Below, one piece after another: positions 8,029 through 16,479 of a DNA stretch of 47,590 bases. Each line of letters starts with the position of its first letter. Position 1 is the stretch's first letter. The DNA is from Halosimplex carlsbadense 2-9-1 (lineage in GTDB: Archaea > Halobacteriota > Halobacteria > Halobacteriales > Haloarculaceae), in contig NZ_AOIU01000025.1 in assembly GCF_000337455.1 (NCBI RefSeq), forward strand, positions 1-47,590. Direction: 5' to 3'. The notes under the pieces are model-generated. The model was not told where the DNA came from. It worked only from the letters and a program-made list of their open reading frames with translations, and made no database searches. The translations under genes and the position numbers were made by a program.

Positions 8029-8888
8029 GCTCAGACGTTCGATTCACGGACTTCAAATCCGACAAGCAACCGACCTGGTGTCCCGGCTGCGGCGACTTCG
8101 GGACGATGAACGGCATGATGAAAGCGCTCGCCGAGACGGGCAACGACCCCGACAACACGTTCGTGGTCGCCGGCATCGGGTGTTCCGGCAAGATCGGCAC
8201 CTACATGCACAGCTACGCGCTGCACGGCGTCCACGGCCGCGCCCTGCCCGTCGGCATCGGCGTCAAGCTCGCCAACCCGAACCTCGAAGTGATGGTCGCG
8301 GGCGGCGACGGTGACGGCTACTCCATCGGCGCGGGCCACTTCGTCCACGCCGTCCGCCGCAACGTCGACATGTCCTACGTCGTCATGGACAACCGCATCT
8401 ACGGCCTCACCAAGGGCCAGGCGTCGCCGACCAGCCGTCAGGACTTCGAGACCTCGACGACCCCCGACGGCCCGCAGATGCCCCCGGTCAACCCGCTCGC
8501 GCTCGCGCTCGCCTCCGGGGCGACGTTCATCGCCCAATCGTTCTCCTCGGACGCCCAGCGCCACGCCGAGATCATCCAGAAGGCCGTCGAGCACGACGGC
8601 TTCGGGTTCGTCAACACCTACTCGCCGTGCGTGACGTTCAACGACGTCGACACCTACGACTACTTCCGCGACTCCATCGTCGACCTCTCCGAGGAAGACC
8701 ACGACCCCCACGACCGCGAGGCCGCCAAGGAGAAGATCCTCGAGGGCGACAAGGAGTACATGGGCGTCATCTACCAGGACGACGACTCCGTCCCGTGGGA
8801 GAAACGCGAGGGCATCGACCAGGACATGTCCGACATCCCCGACGGCGCCCCCGAAGACGCGATGGACCTCGTTCGCGAGTTCTACTAA
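8025..8888 (+). CDS. korB: 2-oxoacid:ferredoxin oxidoreductase, beta subunit (KorB-type)
   Basis: A 287-residue thiamine-diphosphate subunit. WCPGCGDFG (residues 18-26) carries the first cysteines of the beta-subunit iron-sulfur ligand set. GGDGDGYSIG (93-102) followed by DNRIYGLTKGQ is the ThDP/Mg binding motif. TYSPC near residue 200 gives the later cysteine. It pairs with KorA in a heterodimer or heterotetramer in the cytoplasm. The 4-nt overlap with korA indicates coupling. The C-terminal tail is acidic and aspartate-rich. Downstream lies a long inverted repeat (8907-8966) that could end transcription. Confidence 0.88.
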   Translation: MSSDVRFTDFKSDKQPTWCPGCGDFGTMNGMMKALAETGNDPDNTFVVAGIGCSGKIGTYMHSYALHGVHGRALPVGIGVKLANPNLEVMVAGGDGDGYSIGAGHFVHAVRRNVDMSYVVMDNRIYGLTKGQASPTSRQDFETSTTPDGPQMPPVNPLALALASGATFIAQSFSSDAQRHAEIIQKAVEHDGFGFVNTYSPCVTFNDVDTYDYFRDSIVDLSEEDHDPHDREAAKEKILEGDKEYMGVIYQDDDSVPWEKREGIDQDMSDIPDGAPEDAMDLVREFY

Positions 8889-8906
8889 CCCATCTAGTTT
8901 CCATCT

Positions 8907-8966
8907 TTTTGGCGACCGGGTTTCCTCAGTCGCTTCGCTCCCTGCGGGAACCCGGTCGCCAAAAAC
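8907..8966. repeat. Long inverted repeat flanked by T5 and A5 (bidirectional terminator or mobile palindrome)
   Basis: The left arm TTTTTGGCGACCGGGTT (8907-8923) is the exact reverse complement of the right arm at 8950-8966, with a 26-nt loop containing TCGCTTCGCTCC. Directly after korB it could act as a terminator in either direction. Similar CGCTTCGCT-rich palindromes recur in haloarchaeal intergenic DNA (from general familiarity), so a dispersed-repeat origin is also possible. Confidence 0.7.
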
Positions 8967-9047
8967 ACGGGTGAAAACGGCCGGACAACTCGGTCGCTTT
9001 GCCTCCTCGCGTCCGGTGAACCGGCGCGGAGCGCCGGATGCTGACCG

Positions 9048-9151
9048 CGACCGCACCGTCAGCACCCGCACCGCCACCGCGACCGCACCGTCAGCACCCG
9101 CACCGCCACCGCGACCGCACCGCAGCCACCACCGCGACCGCACCGCCACCG
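9048..9151. repeat. 32-bp direct tandem repeat (minisatellite) with degenerate partial copies
   Basis: Two identical 32-bp units lie at 9048-9079 and 9080-9111, each beginning GCGACCGCACCGTCAGCACC. Shortened variants follow at 9112-9134 and 9135-9151. All units share GCGACCGCACCG and ACCGCCACC sub-motifs. The array is pyrimidine/purine biased and noncoding or at most untranslated leader. No spacers resemble CRISPR. Confidence 0.8.
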
Positions 9152-9207
9152 CGAGTGCGTCCTTTCAGCCGGAAATCATTTGGCCGGTCGCCGTCTCAGT
9201 CGTCGAC

Positions 9208-9912
9208 GTGCAGCGCCTCGCCACCGCGGCCGTCGCCCTTCTCGCACTCGTCGCGCTCGCGGGAGCAGCCGGCACGTTCGGCGCGGTGGAGGGTCCCGTC
9301 GTCTCAGATAATGGGACGCCGACGGGCCCGGCGACGCCCACCGAGTTGCCGCCCCCGACTGGCGCGCCGGGCGGCGCAGCCGATTCCGAGGTCCGGCGGG
9401 CCGCGACGCCCACGACGGCCGCAGCGGGCGACTCCGGCGGCGTCTCCCCGTTCGTCGTCCCCGCGGTCGGCGGCTCGCTGTTCGCGGCGGGCCTGCTCGT
9501 CGTCTTCCTGACCGGCCACGACGAGCGGGCGCCAGCCGTTCCCGACGATGGCGCCGCGGGCGAGGACCCGACACCGACCGTCTCGCCGGCGTACGACTCG
9601 CCCGAGGAGAACGCGGTCACGCGGGCGTGGCGGCGGCTCCGGGACCGGTCGGACGCCGACGAGACGGCGACGCCCGGCGACGTGGCGGCGCGGGCGCTCG
9701 ACCGTCGAATCCCCCGCGAACCGGTCGCGACGATCACCGAGCGGTTCCGCGCGGTCCGGTACGGCAGGGAGTCGTCCGGGGACGACCGCGAGGAACCCGC
9801 CGTCGAGGCCGCCGATGCGATCGATTCGGGCGACGAGGTGGCTGGTCGGGCCGCCGAGTCCGACACGGCCGACGACGGGCCGCCCGATCACGACCCGGTC
9901 GACAGTCGGTAA
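9208..9912 (+). CDS. DUF4129-like membrane protein, copy 1
   Basis: A 234-residue protein from the GTG at 9208, chosen because the protein then begins VQRLATAAVALLALVALAGA, a signal/anchor matching its downstream paralogue. A Pro/Thr/Gly-rich extracytoplasmic stretch follows, then a second span (VVPAVGGSLFAAGLLVVFL, about residues 88-106) and a cytoplasmic C-terminal domain. That domain contains ENAVTRAWRRLRDRSDADE and TATPGDVAARAL, the DUF4129-type helical region found beside DUF58 proteins. Function is unknown; related bacterial genes sit with transglutaminase-like and MoxR genes. Copy 2 follows after 31 nt, pointing to tandem duplication. Confidence 0.75.
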   Translation: MQRLATAAVALLALVALAGAAGTFGAVEGPVVSDNGTPTGPATPTELPPPTGAPGGAADSEVRRAATPTTAAAGDSGGVSPFVVPAVGGSLFAAGLLVVFLTGHDERAPAVPDDGAAGEDPTPTVSPAYDSPEENAVTRAWRRLRDRSDADETATPGDVAARALDRRIPREPVATITERFRAVRYGRESSGDDREEPAVEAADAIDSGDEVAGRAAESDTADDGPPDHDPVDSR

Positions 9913-9943
9913 AAACTTGTAGATGGGGCGAACACTCTCGCCC

Positions 9944-10624
9944 GTGAGACGATTCGCGACCGCCCTGATCGCCCTCTTCGCGCTGGTCGCGCTCGTGACG
10001 GCCGCCGGGTCGTTCGGCGGGACCGAACAGCCGACGCTGTACTCCGGAACGACGCCGACCGAGCCGATGCCGGTCGGGCCGCCCCCCGTCGCCGGCGGCG
10101 GCGAAAACAGCACGACCGCGACCGACTCGCGCGACGTGATCGACGACGAGACGCCGGTTCCACCCGACGAAAGCGGCGACGGTGACGGCGTCTCGACCCT
10201 GCTCGTCGCCGGCCTCTTCGGTGGCCTGCTCGTCGCCGCCGTCGTTGCCGTCCTGTTGACCGGTGACGACGCCAGAGCACCGCCGCGAGACGAGAGCGGG
10301 GGCGGAAACGGGCCGGACGGACCGCCCACACCGACCGTCGAACCCACCTACGACTCGCCCGCCGACAACGCGGTCGTCCGCGCGTGGCGTCGACTCCGTG
10401 AGCGCGCGGACGCCGACGAGACGGCGACGCCCGGTGAGACGGCGACGGCCGCCGTCGAGCGGGGCTACCCCGACGACGCCGTCGAGAGCGTCACTCGCGG
10501 ATTCGAGGCGGTCCGCTACGCCCGGCGGTCCCCGACTGACGAACAGGAGCGCACCGCCGGGCGGCTGGCCGACCGGCTGGAAGCCCGCGACGACCGCGAC
10601 GGCAACGGCGGTGGGAACGCGTGA
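9944..10624 (+). CDS. DUF4129-like membrane protein, copy 2
   Basis: A 226-residue paralogue of the preceding gene. It starts VRRFATALIALFALVALVTA and has the same layout: signal/anchor, Thr/Pro-rich segment, second span (LLVAGLFGGLLVAAVVAVLL), then the conserved DNAVVRAWRRLRERADADE and TATPGETATAAV blocks. The GTG at 9944 aligns with the start of copy 1; an in-frame ATG at 9923 would add seven residues. A patch TAAAAACTT (9910-9918) about 30 nt before the GTG suggests a separate leaderless promoter. The stop overlaps the next GTG by 4 nt. The two copies differ most in the linker, so divergence is not recent. Confidence 0.77.
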   Translation: MRRFATALIALFALVALVTAAGSFGGTEQPTLYSGTTPTEPMPVGPPPVAGGGENSTTATDSRDVIDDETPVPPDESGDGDGVSTLLVAGLFGGLLVAAVVAVLLTGDDARAPPRDESGGGNGPDGPPTPTVEPTYDSPADNAVVRAWRRLRERADADETATPGETATAAVERGYPDDAVESVTRGFEAVRYARRSPTDEQERTAGRLADRLEARDDRDGNGGGNA

Positions 10625-11235
10625 GTCGCCGCCGTCGGGCCCTGCTGGTGGTGGGACTCGCGGCCGTCGCCGCCGGCGTCGTGTTGACGTTCCGGCCGGG
10701 GCTGGTCGCGTTCGACTGGGCGACGCTGGCGACGCTCGGGGTCTGGGTCGTCGCGCTGGCCGGCGTCGCGGTCGCCGCCTTCGAACGGTTCGAGAGCGAC
10801 GACGCGCCGTCCGGCGGCCTCCCGCAGGTGGGCGAACGACCGGACTACGGCGTGCCCGGCGACGACCTCGCCGCGGCGGTCGCCGAGGTGGGCGCCGGCG
10901 AGCGCGACGTGGCTGACCGGGACCGCGTCCGCGAGCGCCTGCAGGTCGCTGCCGTCGACGCCCTGGAACGGTTCGCGGGCGACGCTCCCGAGGCGGCCGA
11001 GCGCCGGGTCGCCGACGGCTCGTGGACCGACGACCCCGACGCGGCCGCGCTGTTCGCCGACGGCGACGACGCCCACCACGAGGGCGTCGAACCCGACTTC
11101 GACCGACGGGCCGAGCGCGCCGCGGCGGCCGTCGCGCGGCTCCGAGACGGAAGCGACGGGGGCGAAGCGAGCGGTCCAGACGGCGGCGGTCGAGCCGGCG
11201 ACTCGCGCCGTTCGGGGGGTGTCGCCGATGACTGA
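10621..11235 (+). CDS. DUF7269-like membrane protein of the DUF58 operon
   Basis: A 204-residue protein with GTG start. Two N-terminal hydrophobic segments (ALLVVGLAAVAAGVVLTF and LATLGVWVVALAGVAVAAF) form a membrane hairpin, followed by a soluble, acidic and Ala-rich domain (GERPDYGVPGDDLAAAVAEV, then a charged helix RVRERLQVAAVDALERFAG). It matches the small membrane protein regularly found between DUF4129 and DUF58 genes in haloarchaea. No enzymatic motif is visible. Overlaps of 4 nt upstream and 8 nt downstream indicate a coupled operon, so it probably acts in the same membrane complex (inference). Confidence 0.65.
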   Translation: MSRRRRALLVVGLAAVAAGVVLTFRPGLVAFDWATLATLGVWVVALAGVAVAAFERFESDDAPSGGLPQVGERPDYGVPGDDLAAAVAEVGAGERDVADRDRVRERLQVAAVDALERFAGDAPEAAERRVADGSWTDDPDAAALFADGDDAHHEGVEPDFDRRAERAAAAVARLRDGSDGGEASGPDGGGRAGDSRRSGGVADD

Positions 11236-12595
11236 GACGACGGCCGCCGGGGCGGGCCTCGTCCGCGGGGAGGAGCGACTCGAACGGACCGGCCGCTGGG
11301 CGGGGATCCACGGGCTCGCCCTGGCCGCGACGGCGGTCGCCATCCTCGTCGGGAAGCCGGTCGCCATCCTCGCCGGCCTGAGCGGCGTCGGCTTCGCCGC
11401 CTACAGCCGGATCACGGACGCCCCCGAACCCGAACTCGCGGTCGAGCGCCACGTCAGCGACACCGAGCCCGCGCCGGGGGAGACGGTCCGCGTCACGCTC
11501 ACGGTCGCGAACGAGAGCGGGGCGACGCTGCCGGACCTGCGGTTCGCCGACGACGTGCCGGCGGGCCTGGAAGTCGTCGACGGGACCGCGCGGCACACGA
11601 CCGCGCTGCGACCGGGCAAGCGAGCCTCGATCGCCTACGAGTTCGAGGCCGTCCGCGGCCGTCACGAGTTCGACAGTCTCACCGTCGTGACCCGGGACGT
11701 GAGCGGCGCGAGCCGTCGCGTCGCCCGGACGGCGACCGACCGCTCGACGGTGGTCTGTCGACCGGCCTTCGAGGACCGAACGGTCCCGCTGGGCGAGTTG
11801 GCGACGCAACTGACTGGCAGCCAGCCCGTCTCGGCGACCGGTGAGGGGCAGGCGTTCCACTCGCTGCGGGAGTACCGGACGGGCGACCCGCTGGGCAGCG
11901 TCGACTGGAACCGCTTCGCCAAGGACGGCGAACTCGCCACACGGCGGTTCGACCAGCCCCGGACGGTGAAGGTCGTCCTGCTGGTCGACGCGCGGGCCGC
12001 CGCGTACGTGACCGCCGGCGACGGACGCCCGGGCGTCGACGCCTGCGTTCACGCCGCGGGCGCGCTCGTCGGCGGCCTCGCCGAGGCGGACTGTCACGTC
12101 GGACTCGCGGCGCTGTCGCCCCGCGAGTGCTGGCTCCCGCCCGCTTCCGGTCGGTCCCACCGCGAGCGACTGCTCGACGCGCTCACCACGCACGAGGCGT
12201 TCGGCTGGCGTCCGCCGGCGGAGAGCGAGGGCAAGACGGGCGACGCCGACGGCTTCGACCGGCTGCTGACCCAGCTGTCGGGGGATACGCAGGTCGTGGT
12301 CTGCTCGCCGTTCGTCGACGACCGCCCCGTCGAGGTCGCCCGCGCGCTCGACGCCCGCGGCCACGACGTGACCGTCGCCAGCCCGGATACGACCGCCGAG
12401 GACTCCGCGTACCGGCGCCTCGCGGCCACCGAACGGCGGGTCCGCCTCGACGAGTGTCGCCGCGCCGGTCTCGCGGTCGTGGAGTGGACGGAGGGTGGCG
12501 GCCGCGGCTCGTCCCGACCCCGCACCGCGGCGGACGCGGCCGCCGGAACCGAATCCCGTCTGGCGACCGACGGGGGTGACGAGCGGTGGCGGTGA
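11228..12595 (+). CDS. DUF58 domain protein with membrane anchor
   Basis: A 455-residue protein from the ATG at 11228; a GTG nine bases upstream is possible. A hydrophobic hairpin (about residues 25-58) is followed by a beta-rich repeat-like domain (VERHVSDTEPAPGETVRVTL) and the DUF58 signature, SLREYRTGDPLGSVDWNRFA (about 209-228), then a vWA-like part beginning VVLLVDARAAAYV. DUF58 proteins usually work with MoxR AAA ATPases, in roles thought to involve chaperoning or surface protein assembly. No MoxR gene is in this window, so its partner must be elsewhere or absent. The stop overlaps the next gene. Confidence 0.85.
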   Translation: MTETTAAGAGLVRGEERLERTGRWAGIHGLALAATAVAILVGKPVAILAGLSGVGFAAYSRITDAPEPELAVERHVSDTEPAPGETVRVTLTVANESGATLPDLRFADDVPAGLEVVDGTARHTTALRPGKRASIAYEFEAVRGRHEFDSLTVVTRDVSGASRRVARTATDRSTVVCRPAFEDRTVPLGELATQLTGSQPVSATGEGQAFHSLREYRTGDPLGSVDWNRFAKDGELATRRFDQPRTVKVVLLVDARAAAYVTAGDGRPGVDACVHAAGALVGGLAEADCHVGLAALSPRECWLPPASGRSHRERLLDALTTHEAFGWRPPAESEGKTGDADGFDRLLTQLSGDTQVVVCSPFVDDRPVEVARALDARGHDVTVASPDTTAEDSAYRRLAATERRVRLDECRRAGLAVVEWTEGGGRGSSRPRTAADAAAGTESRLATDGGDERWR

Positions 12596-13092
12596 GTCGC
12601 GGGAGCGGGACCGATCGGCGGCGCCCGCGGGCGAGCCACGCGCTGGCCGTCCTCGCGTCGGTCGCGGTGGTGGCGGCCGTCCGCGGGTCGACGATGGCGA
12701 CGCTGGTCGGTCTCGTCGGTGCCGGCGCCGTCCTCGCCGGGCTGGTCCGGCGCTCGGAGCCGTCGGTCGTCGCCGGCGGCGCGGCGCTGTTCGCCGCGAC
12801 CGTGCTGGCGGCGACCGGCCCCGCGTCCGCGGAGCGCGTCCTCCTCGGTGGGTTCGGCGCGGTGATCGCGGCGGATCTCGGGACATTCGGCCTCGGGATC
12901 GACCGGGACGCCGACCCGGCGGTGGCGACGACGCGGGTCGAGCTGTTGCACGCCGTCGGGAGCGGCGTCGTGGCGGTCCTGACCGCGGGCGTGGGCTACG
13001 CCCTGTTCGAGACGGTTCCCAGCGGCGGCTCGCTCGGCGTCGTCGCGCTGTTGCTCGGCGGCGTCGTGTTGGCGTGGCTGTTGCGGGAGTAG
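12592..13092 (+). CDS. DUF7519-like polytopic membrane protein
   Basis: A 166-residue protein. The GTG at 12592 gives the same 4-nt overlap seen elsewhere in this operon; an in-frame GTG at 12586 would add two residues. It is almost entirely hydrophobic, with about five spans (HALAVLASVAVVAAVRG, LVGLVGAGAVLAGLV, VVAGGAALFAATVLAAT, VGSGVVAVLTAGVGYALF, LGVVALLLGGVVLAWLL). It is the last gene of the DUF4129-DUF7269-DUF58 operon, matching the usual haloarchaeal order. Function unknown. A 127-nt gap with a new promoter follows. Confidence 0.65.
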   Translation: MSRGSGTDRRRPRASHALAVLASVAVVAAVRGSTMATLVGLVGAGAVLAGLVRRSEPSVVAGGAALFAATVLAATGPASAERVLLGGFGAVIAADLGTFGLGIDRDADPAVATTRVELLHAVGSGVVAVLTAGVGYALFETVPSGGSLGVVALLLGGVVLAWLLRE

Positions 13093-13219
13093 GTCCACAC
13101 GTCGTCCGGGCGACGGGGTCGTCGGTGGAGCGCGCGGACCGCGTGCGCCGGGCGGAAACGGTTCACACGGGTTCGTCCCGTTCAGGAACGTTAATTACGC
13201 AGACGCCGGACCAATGTCT

Positions 13220-14449
13220 ATGAGCGACCGCTTTGACGTGGTGATCGCGGGGGCCGGTCCCGCCGGAGCGCAGTGCGCGCGCGACCTGGCGGCGAGGGAT
13301 TACGAGGTGCTCGTACTCGAGACCGAACCCGAGGCGGAGTTCCCGCGTCAGAGCAACAAATCGACCGCCGGAACGTTCCCCTCGATGATGGCGTCGTTCA
13401 ACGTCCCGGACGAGGTCGTCATGAACTTCACCGAGACGGTCGTGCTGGAGTCGCCCAACGACCACTTCGTCCGCGACCAGCCCGGTGCGGTCCTGGAGTT
13501 CGCCGACTTCAAGCGGTGGCTCGTCGCCGAGGGCCGCGAGAACGGTGCGGAGTACCGCTTCGACTCGCGGGTCTCGAAGCCGATCGTCGAGGACGGCGAG
13601 ACGGTCGGCGTCCGCTACGACGGACAGAAAGAGGTTTACGCCGACGTCGTGGTCGACGCGACGGGGCCGGCGGCGCCGCTGGCGAAGGACCTGGGCGTCA
13701 CCGACCTGAAGCGCGAGCGCCAGGCCATCGGCGTCGAGTACGAGTTCGAGGGCGTCGAGGCCGACCACCCCGACTTCGCCGACTGCACCGACGCGATGAT
13801 GCTCCGGCTCGACCACGACCTGGCCCCCGGCGGCTACTCCTGGCTGTTCCACACCGGCGAGGACACGGCGAAGGTCGGGCTCTGTTACATCCAGAACGAC
13901 AGCCACCGCGAGTACGCCAAAGAGGGCATGGGGATCGACGACTACCTGGAGTACTGGCTGGAGAGCGACCCGCGCTTCGAGAACGCGACCAGGCTGGACG
14001 GCAAGCAACACCGCGGGTCGGCCCACATCCAGCAGCCCGGGAAGATGACCACCGACGGCTTCATCGCCATCGGCGACACCGTCCCCACGATCGACCCGCT
14101 GTGGGGCGAGGGCATCCACAAGGGGATGCTCTCGGCGCGGGCGGCGGCGGCGACGGCCGACCGGGCGCTGACCGGCACGGTCGACACCTCGGCCGAGCAG
14201 ATGGAGATCTACAACACGCTCTGGCACAGCGACGTGGCGCCGAAGATGAACACGCGCCTGCTAATGACCGAGCTGCTGTATCTCACGCCGAACGACCGCT
14301 ACGACCGGTTGATGGCCGACCTGCAGCGGGCCGACGGCGACACGCTCGCGAAGATCAACAGCGGCGACCGACTGGCGATGCGGGACCTGATCCACCTCGG
14401 CGACCTGCCGCTGATGGTGCGGTTCGCTCGCGAGCGACTGGGAAGCTGA
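13220..14449 (+). CDS. Geranylgeranyl reductase family FAD-dependent oxidoreductase
   Basis: A 409-residue flavoprotein. The N-terminal Rossmann motif VVIAGAGPAGAQCARDLA binds FAD. GDTVPTIDPLWGEGIHKGML (about residues 290-309) is the second FAD motif of the geranylgeranyl-reductase/para-hydroxybenzoate hydroxylase family. Archaeal members saturate isoprenoid chains of membrane lipids or quinones; which substrate applies here is not readable. I place the start at the second ATG (MSDRFDVV) because TTAATTAC at 13191-13198 is about 25 nt before it, a leaderless layout; the first ATG is at 13214. It is a single gene with no lipid-gene neighbours. Confidence 0.83.
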   Translation: MSDRFDVVIAGAGPAGAQCARDLAARDYEVLVLETEPEAEFPRQSNKSTAGTFPSMMASFNVPDEVVMNFTETVVLESPNDHFVRDQPGAVLEFADFKRWLVAEGRENGAEYRFDSRVSKPIVEDGETVGVRYDGQKEVYADVVVDATGPAAPLAKDLGVTDLKRERQAIGVEYEFEGVEADHPDFADCTDAMMLRLDHDLAPGGYSWLFHTGEDTAKVGLCYIQNDSHREYAKEGMGIDDYLEYWLESDPRFENATRLDGKQHRGSAHIQQPGKMTTDGFIAIGDTVPTIDPLWGEGIHKGMLSARAAAATADRALTGTVDTSAEQMEIYNTLWHSDVAPKMNTRLLMTELLYLTPNDRYDRLMADLQRADGDTLAKINSGDRLAMRDLIHLGDLPLMVRFARERLGS

Positions 14450-14572
14450 TCGCGACCGGCAGGCCGATTTTCGGCCGAGCGGTCGCGGGCGAACGGATCC
14501 GGCCCGCGACACGGCAGGCGTTTCCATCGGAGGGCCGACAGGATTTTACCACTCCGGGTCGCGTCCACGGGC

Positions 14573-16414
14573 ATGGAACGGGAACCGAGTAGGCGACGAT
14601 TTATGAGGGGTTGCTGTCTCGTCGGTGCGGGGGCGCTCGCGGCGAGCGGTTCGGTCGGCGGAGCGACGGCGAGCCGCCGACAGGAAGTGCCGCCGACGCG
14701 CTGGGACCGGACCTACGACAGGGAGGCGACTGCGGAGGCGAACGGGATGGCGCCCGCGTCCGACGGCGGGTTCGCCGTCGTGGGGACGGCCGAGTCCGCG
14801 GACGGCGGCGCCGCGAGCGAGATCTGGCTCTACAAGACGAGCGCCGCCGGCGAACTGGAGTGGCAGACGACCTTCGCCGAGCGCGGCGTCACGGAGGGGT
14901 TCGACGTGGCGGCGGTCGGGGACGGGTTCGTCGTCGCCGGCCACACCCACGAGGAGGGGTCGAGCGAGCAGGACGCGATCGCCGTGCGCGTCGACGGCGA
15001 GGGGACCGAACAGTGGCGGCGGACGTTCAACGCTCGGCCGGGGACGACCGATACGATGCGGGCAGTCACCGCGGACGAACAGGGACGGTTCGTCTTCGCG
15101 GGATGGACGAGTCGGTTCCGGGACGCCTGGGTGGTTCGGCTGACCGACGACCGGTCGATCGACTGGGCGGAGACCTACGGTCCGGGCGCCCGCAACCAGC
15201 TCCACGGGGTCGTCACCGACTCCGAGGGGGGCTACGCCGCGGTCGGCGAGACCGACGATACGGAGGACGACACCGCAGGGTGGGTCATCAAACTCGACGA
15301 GAACGGCACGCAGCAGTTCTCCCAGCAGTTCAAGAAGCGGTCGGACAGGGCGACCAACCCGTACGACGACTACAACGTCTTCCGCGACGTGGCGGAGACG
15401 CGCAACGGGTTCGTCGCCGTCGGCGCCAACGCTTTCGACCCGCAGACGAACGACCGTCGGGGCTGGGCGCTGGAGATCAATATCAACGGCGGCAAGCTCT
15501 GGGACAAGCGCGTCGTGTCCGACACCTACACCGTGTTGCGCAGCGTCACCGGTGGGAATCTGGAGTACTACGTCGCGGGCGAGACCGCCACGAACGGGAA
15601 CGGCGACGACGCAAGGGGGTTCGCCGCCAACCTCGGTATCGAGGGCGAGACCAGATGGCAGCACAGCTACGGCTCGGGCTCCAGCGAGTTCTCCGCGTTC
15701 CACCTGACCGACGGGGAAGGGATGGTCTGTGTCGGAAGCACGGCCGAGTCCGCCGGCGGGAACACGAGCGGCTGGGGCCTGAAAGTCGGCGGCGAGGCGG
15801 TGGCCACTGCCACTCCGTCACCGACGCCCAGCCCTACTCCGTCTCCGACGCCCGCGCTCGACGACGGCTCGACACCGACGTTCACCCCGACGCCGACCGA
15901 CGAACCGGGCGCCACCGACGAGATGGCCGGCGGCGACGGAACGACCACGTCCGCACCGACGCCGACGCGCTCCGTCGATCCGGGGACGGCGACTCCCGAC
16001 GGCGGCGACGACGGCAGCGGGGCGACGACGACCGGCGGGAGCGGCGGCGGCGGGCTCTCGCCCGCGGTTATCGGTGTCGGTGCGGTCATCGTCGCCCTCG
16101 GGAGCGCCGGCGTGTTCTACAACCGGTTCCTCGGCGGCGACGGGGACGCGACCGGGTCCGACGGCGACGCCGACGGATCCCCGCCCGACGATACCGGCGG
16201 TGGCGGCGGCGATGGTGATGGCGGCGACGACCCGAGCGGGGTCGAGACCAGCGAACCCGACACCGACGGCACCGAGGAGGTCCAGGCCGCCCAGACCGTC
16301 GTCGAGAATCCGGACGACGACGCCGACGACGACATGCCCGGTGGGTTCGAAGCCGCCGACACGGTCGTCGAGTCCGGATCAGACGACGCGACGGACGACG
16401 AGCCCGAGAAGTAA
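14573..16414 (+). CDS. Tat-exported beta-propeller protein with Thr/Pro stalk and C-terminal membrane anchor
   Basis: A 613-residue protein. The N-terminus SRRRFMRGCCLVGAGALAAS is a twin-arginine signal. Residues 45-405 hold about seven blade-like repeats, each with a short Gly-rich strand such as GGFAVVGTAES, DGFVVAGHTHE, GRFVFAGWTSR and GGYAAVGETDD. A stalk follows (ATPSPTPSPTPSPTP and further Thr/Pro/Gly runs, about 410-495), then one membrane span (AVIGVGAVIVALGSAGVFYN) and a long acidic tail. The topology suggests a surface-displayed propeller with a cytoplasmic tail of about 90 residues ending in two similar segments around QTVVENPDDD and DTVVESGSDD. Ligand or activity is unknown. Confidence 0.78.
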   Translation: MEREPSRRRFMRGCCLVGAGALAASGSVGGATASRRQEVPPTRWDRTYDREATAEANGMAPASDGGFAVVGTAESADGGAASEIWLYKTSAAGELEWQTTFAERGVTEGFDVAAVGDGFVVAGHTHEEGSSEQDAIAVRVDGEGTEQWRRTFNARPGTTDTMRAVTADEQGRFVFAGWTSRFRDAWVVRLTDDRSIDWAETYGPGARNQLHGVVTDSEGGYAAVGETDDTEDDTAGWVIKLDENGTQQFSQQFKKRSDRATNPYDDYNVFRDVAETRNGFVAVGANAFDPQTNDRRGWALEININGGKLWDKRVVSDTYTVLRSVTGGNLEYYVAGETATNGNGDDARGFAANLGIEGETRWQHSYGSGSSEFSAFHLTDGEGMVCVGSTAESAGGNTSGWGLKVGGEAVATATPSPTPSPTPSPTPALDDGSTPTFTPTPTDEPGATDEMAGGDGTTTSAPTPTRSVDPGTATPDGGDDGSGATTTGGSGGGGLSPAVIGVGAVIVALGSAGVFYNRFLGGDGDATGSDGDADGSPPDDTGGGGGDGDGGDDPSGVETSEPDTDGTEEVQAAQTVVENPDDDADDDMPGGFEAADTVVESGSDDATDDEPEK

Positions 16415-16479
16415 GGGACGCTCCAGCGGCTGCTTCCGAAGTCGCAACCCATATCGGTCGCTCGTCCTCAGAGTCGCGT

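Larger units (their letters stand above)
8889..9207. other. 319-nt intergenic stretch with inverted repeat and minisatellite
   Basis: No convincing gene is present. An upstream extension of the following gene is open through this stretch in the + strand, but its translation is Thr/Ala/Pro/Arg/His repeat with no hydrophobic start. The stretch holds a 17-bp-arm inverted repeat (8907-8966), small GC hairpins near 9013-9040 and a 32-bp tandem repeat (9048-9151). AAATCATTT around 9171-9179 may be a weak promoter element for the gene starting at 9208. Confidence 0.7.

Noticed and set aside
6250..8888. Pyruvate:ferredoxin oxidoreductase (porAB)
   Set aside because: Subunit lengths (592 and 287) and the N-terminal sequence fit haloarchaeal KorAB better than the longer PorA/PorB; not fully excluded, since substrate is not readable from sequence.
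9048..9151. Possible CRISPR array
   Set aside because: The repeats are directly adjacent with no spacers, decay by partial loss, and there are no cas genes; this is a minisatellite.
8971..9207. N-terminal extension of DUF4129 copy 1
   Set aside because: The extended part is encoded by the minisatellite and GC hairpins; the GTG at 9208 places a signal/anchor at the N-terminus exactly as in the paralogous copy.
9734..12886. 1050-codon open frame on the minus strand opposite the DUF4129-DUF58 operon
   Set aside because: Its translation is Arg/Pro/Gly-rich low complexity; it is the mirror of GC-biased codons in the real plus-strand genes, which have recognisable domains and coupled starts.
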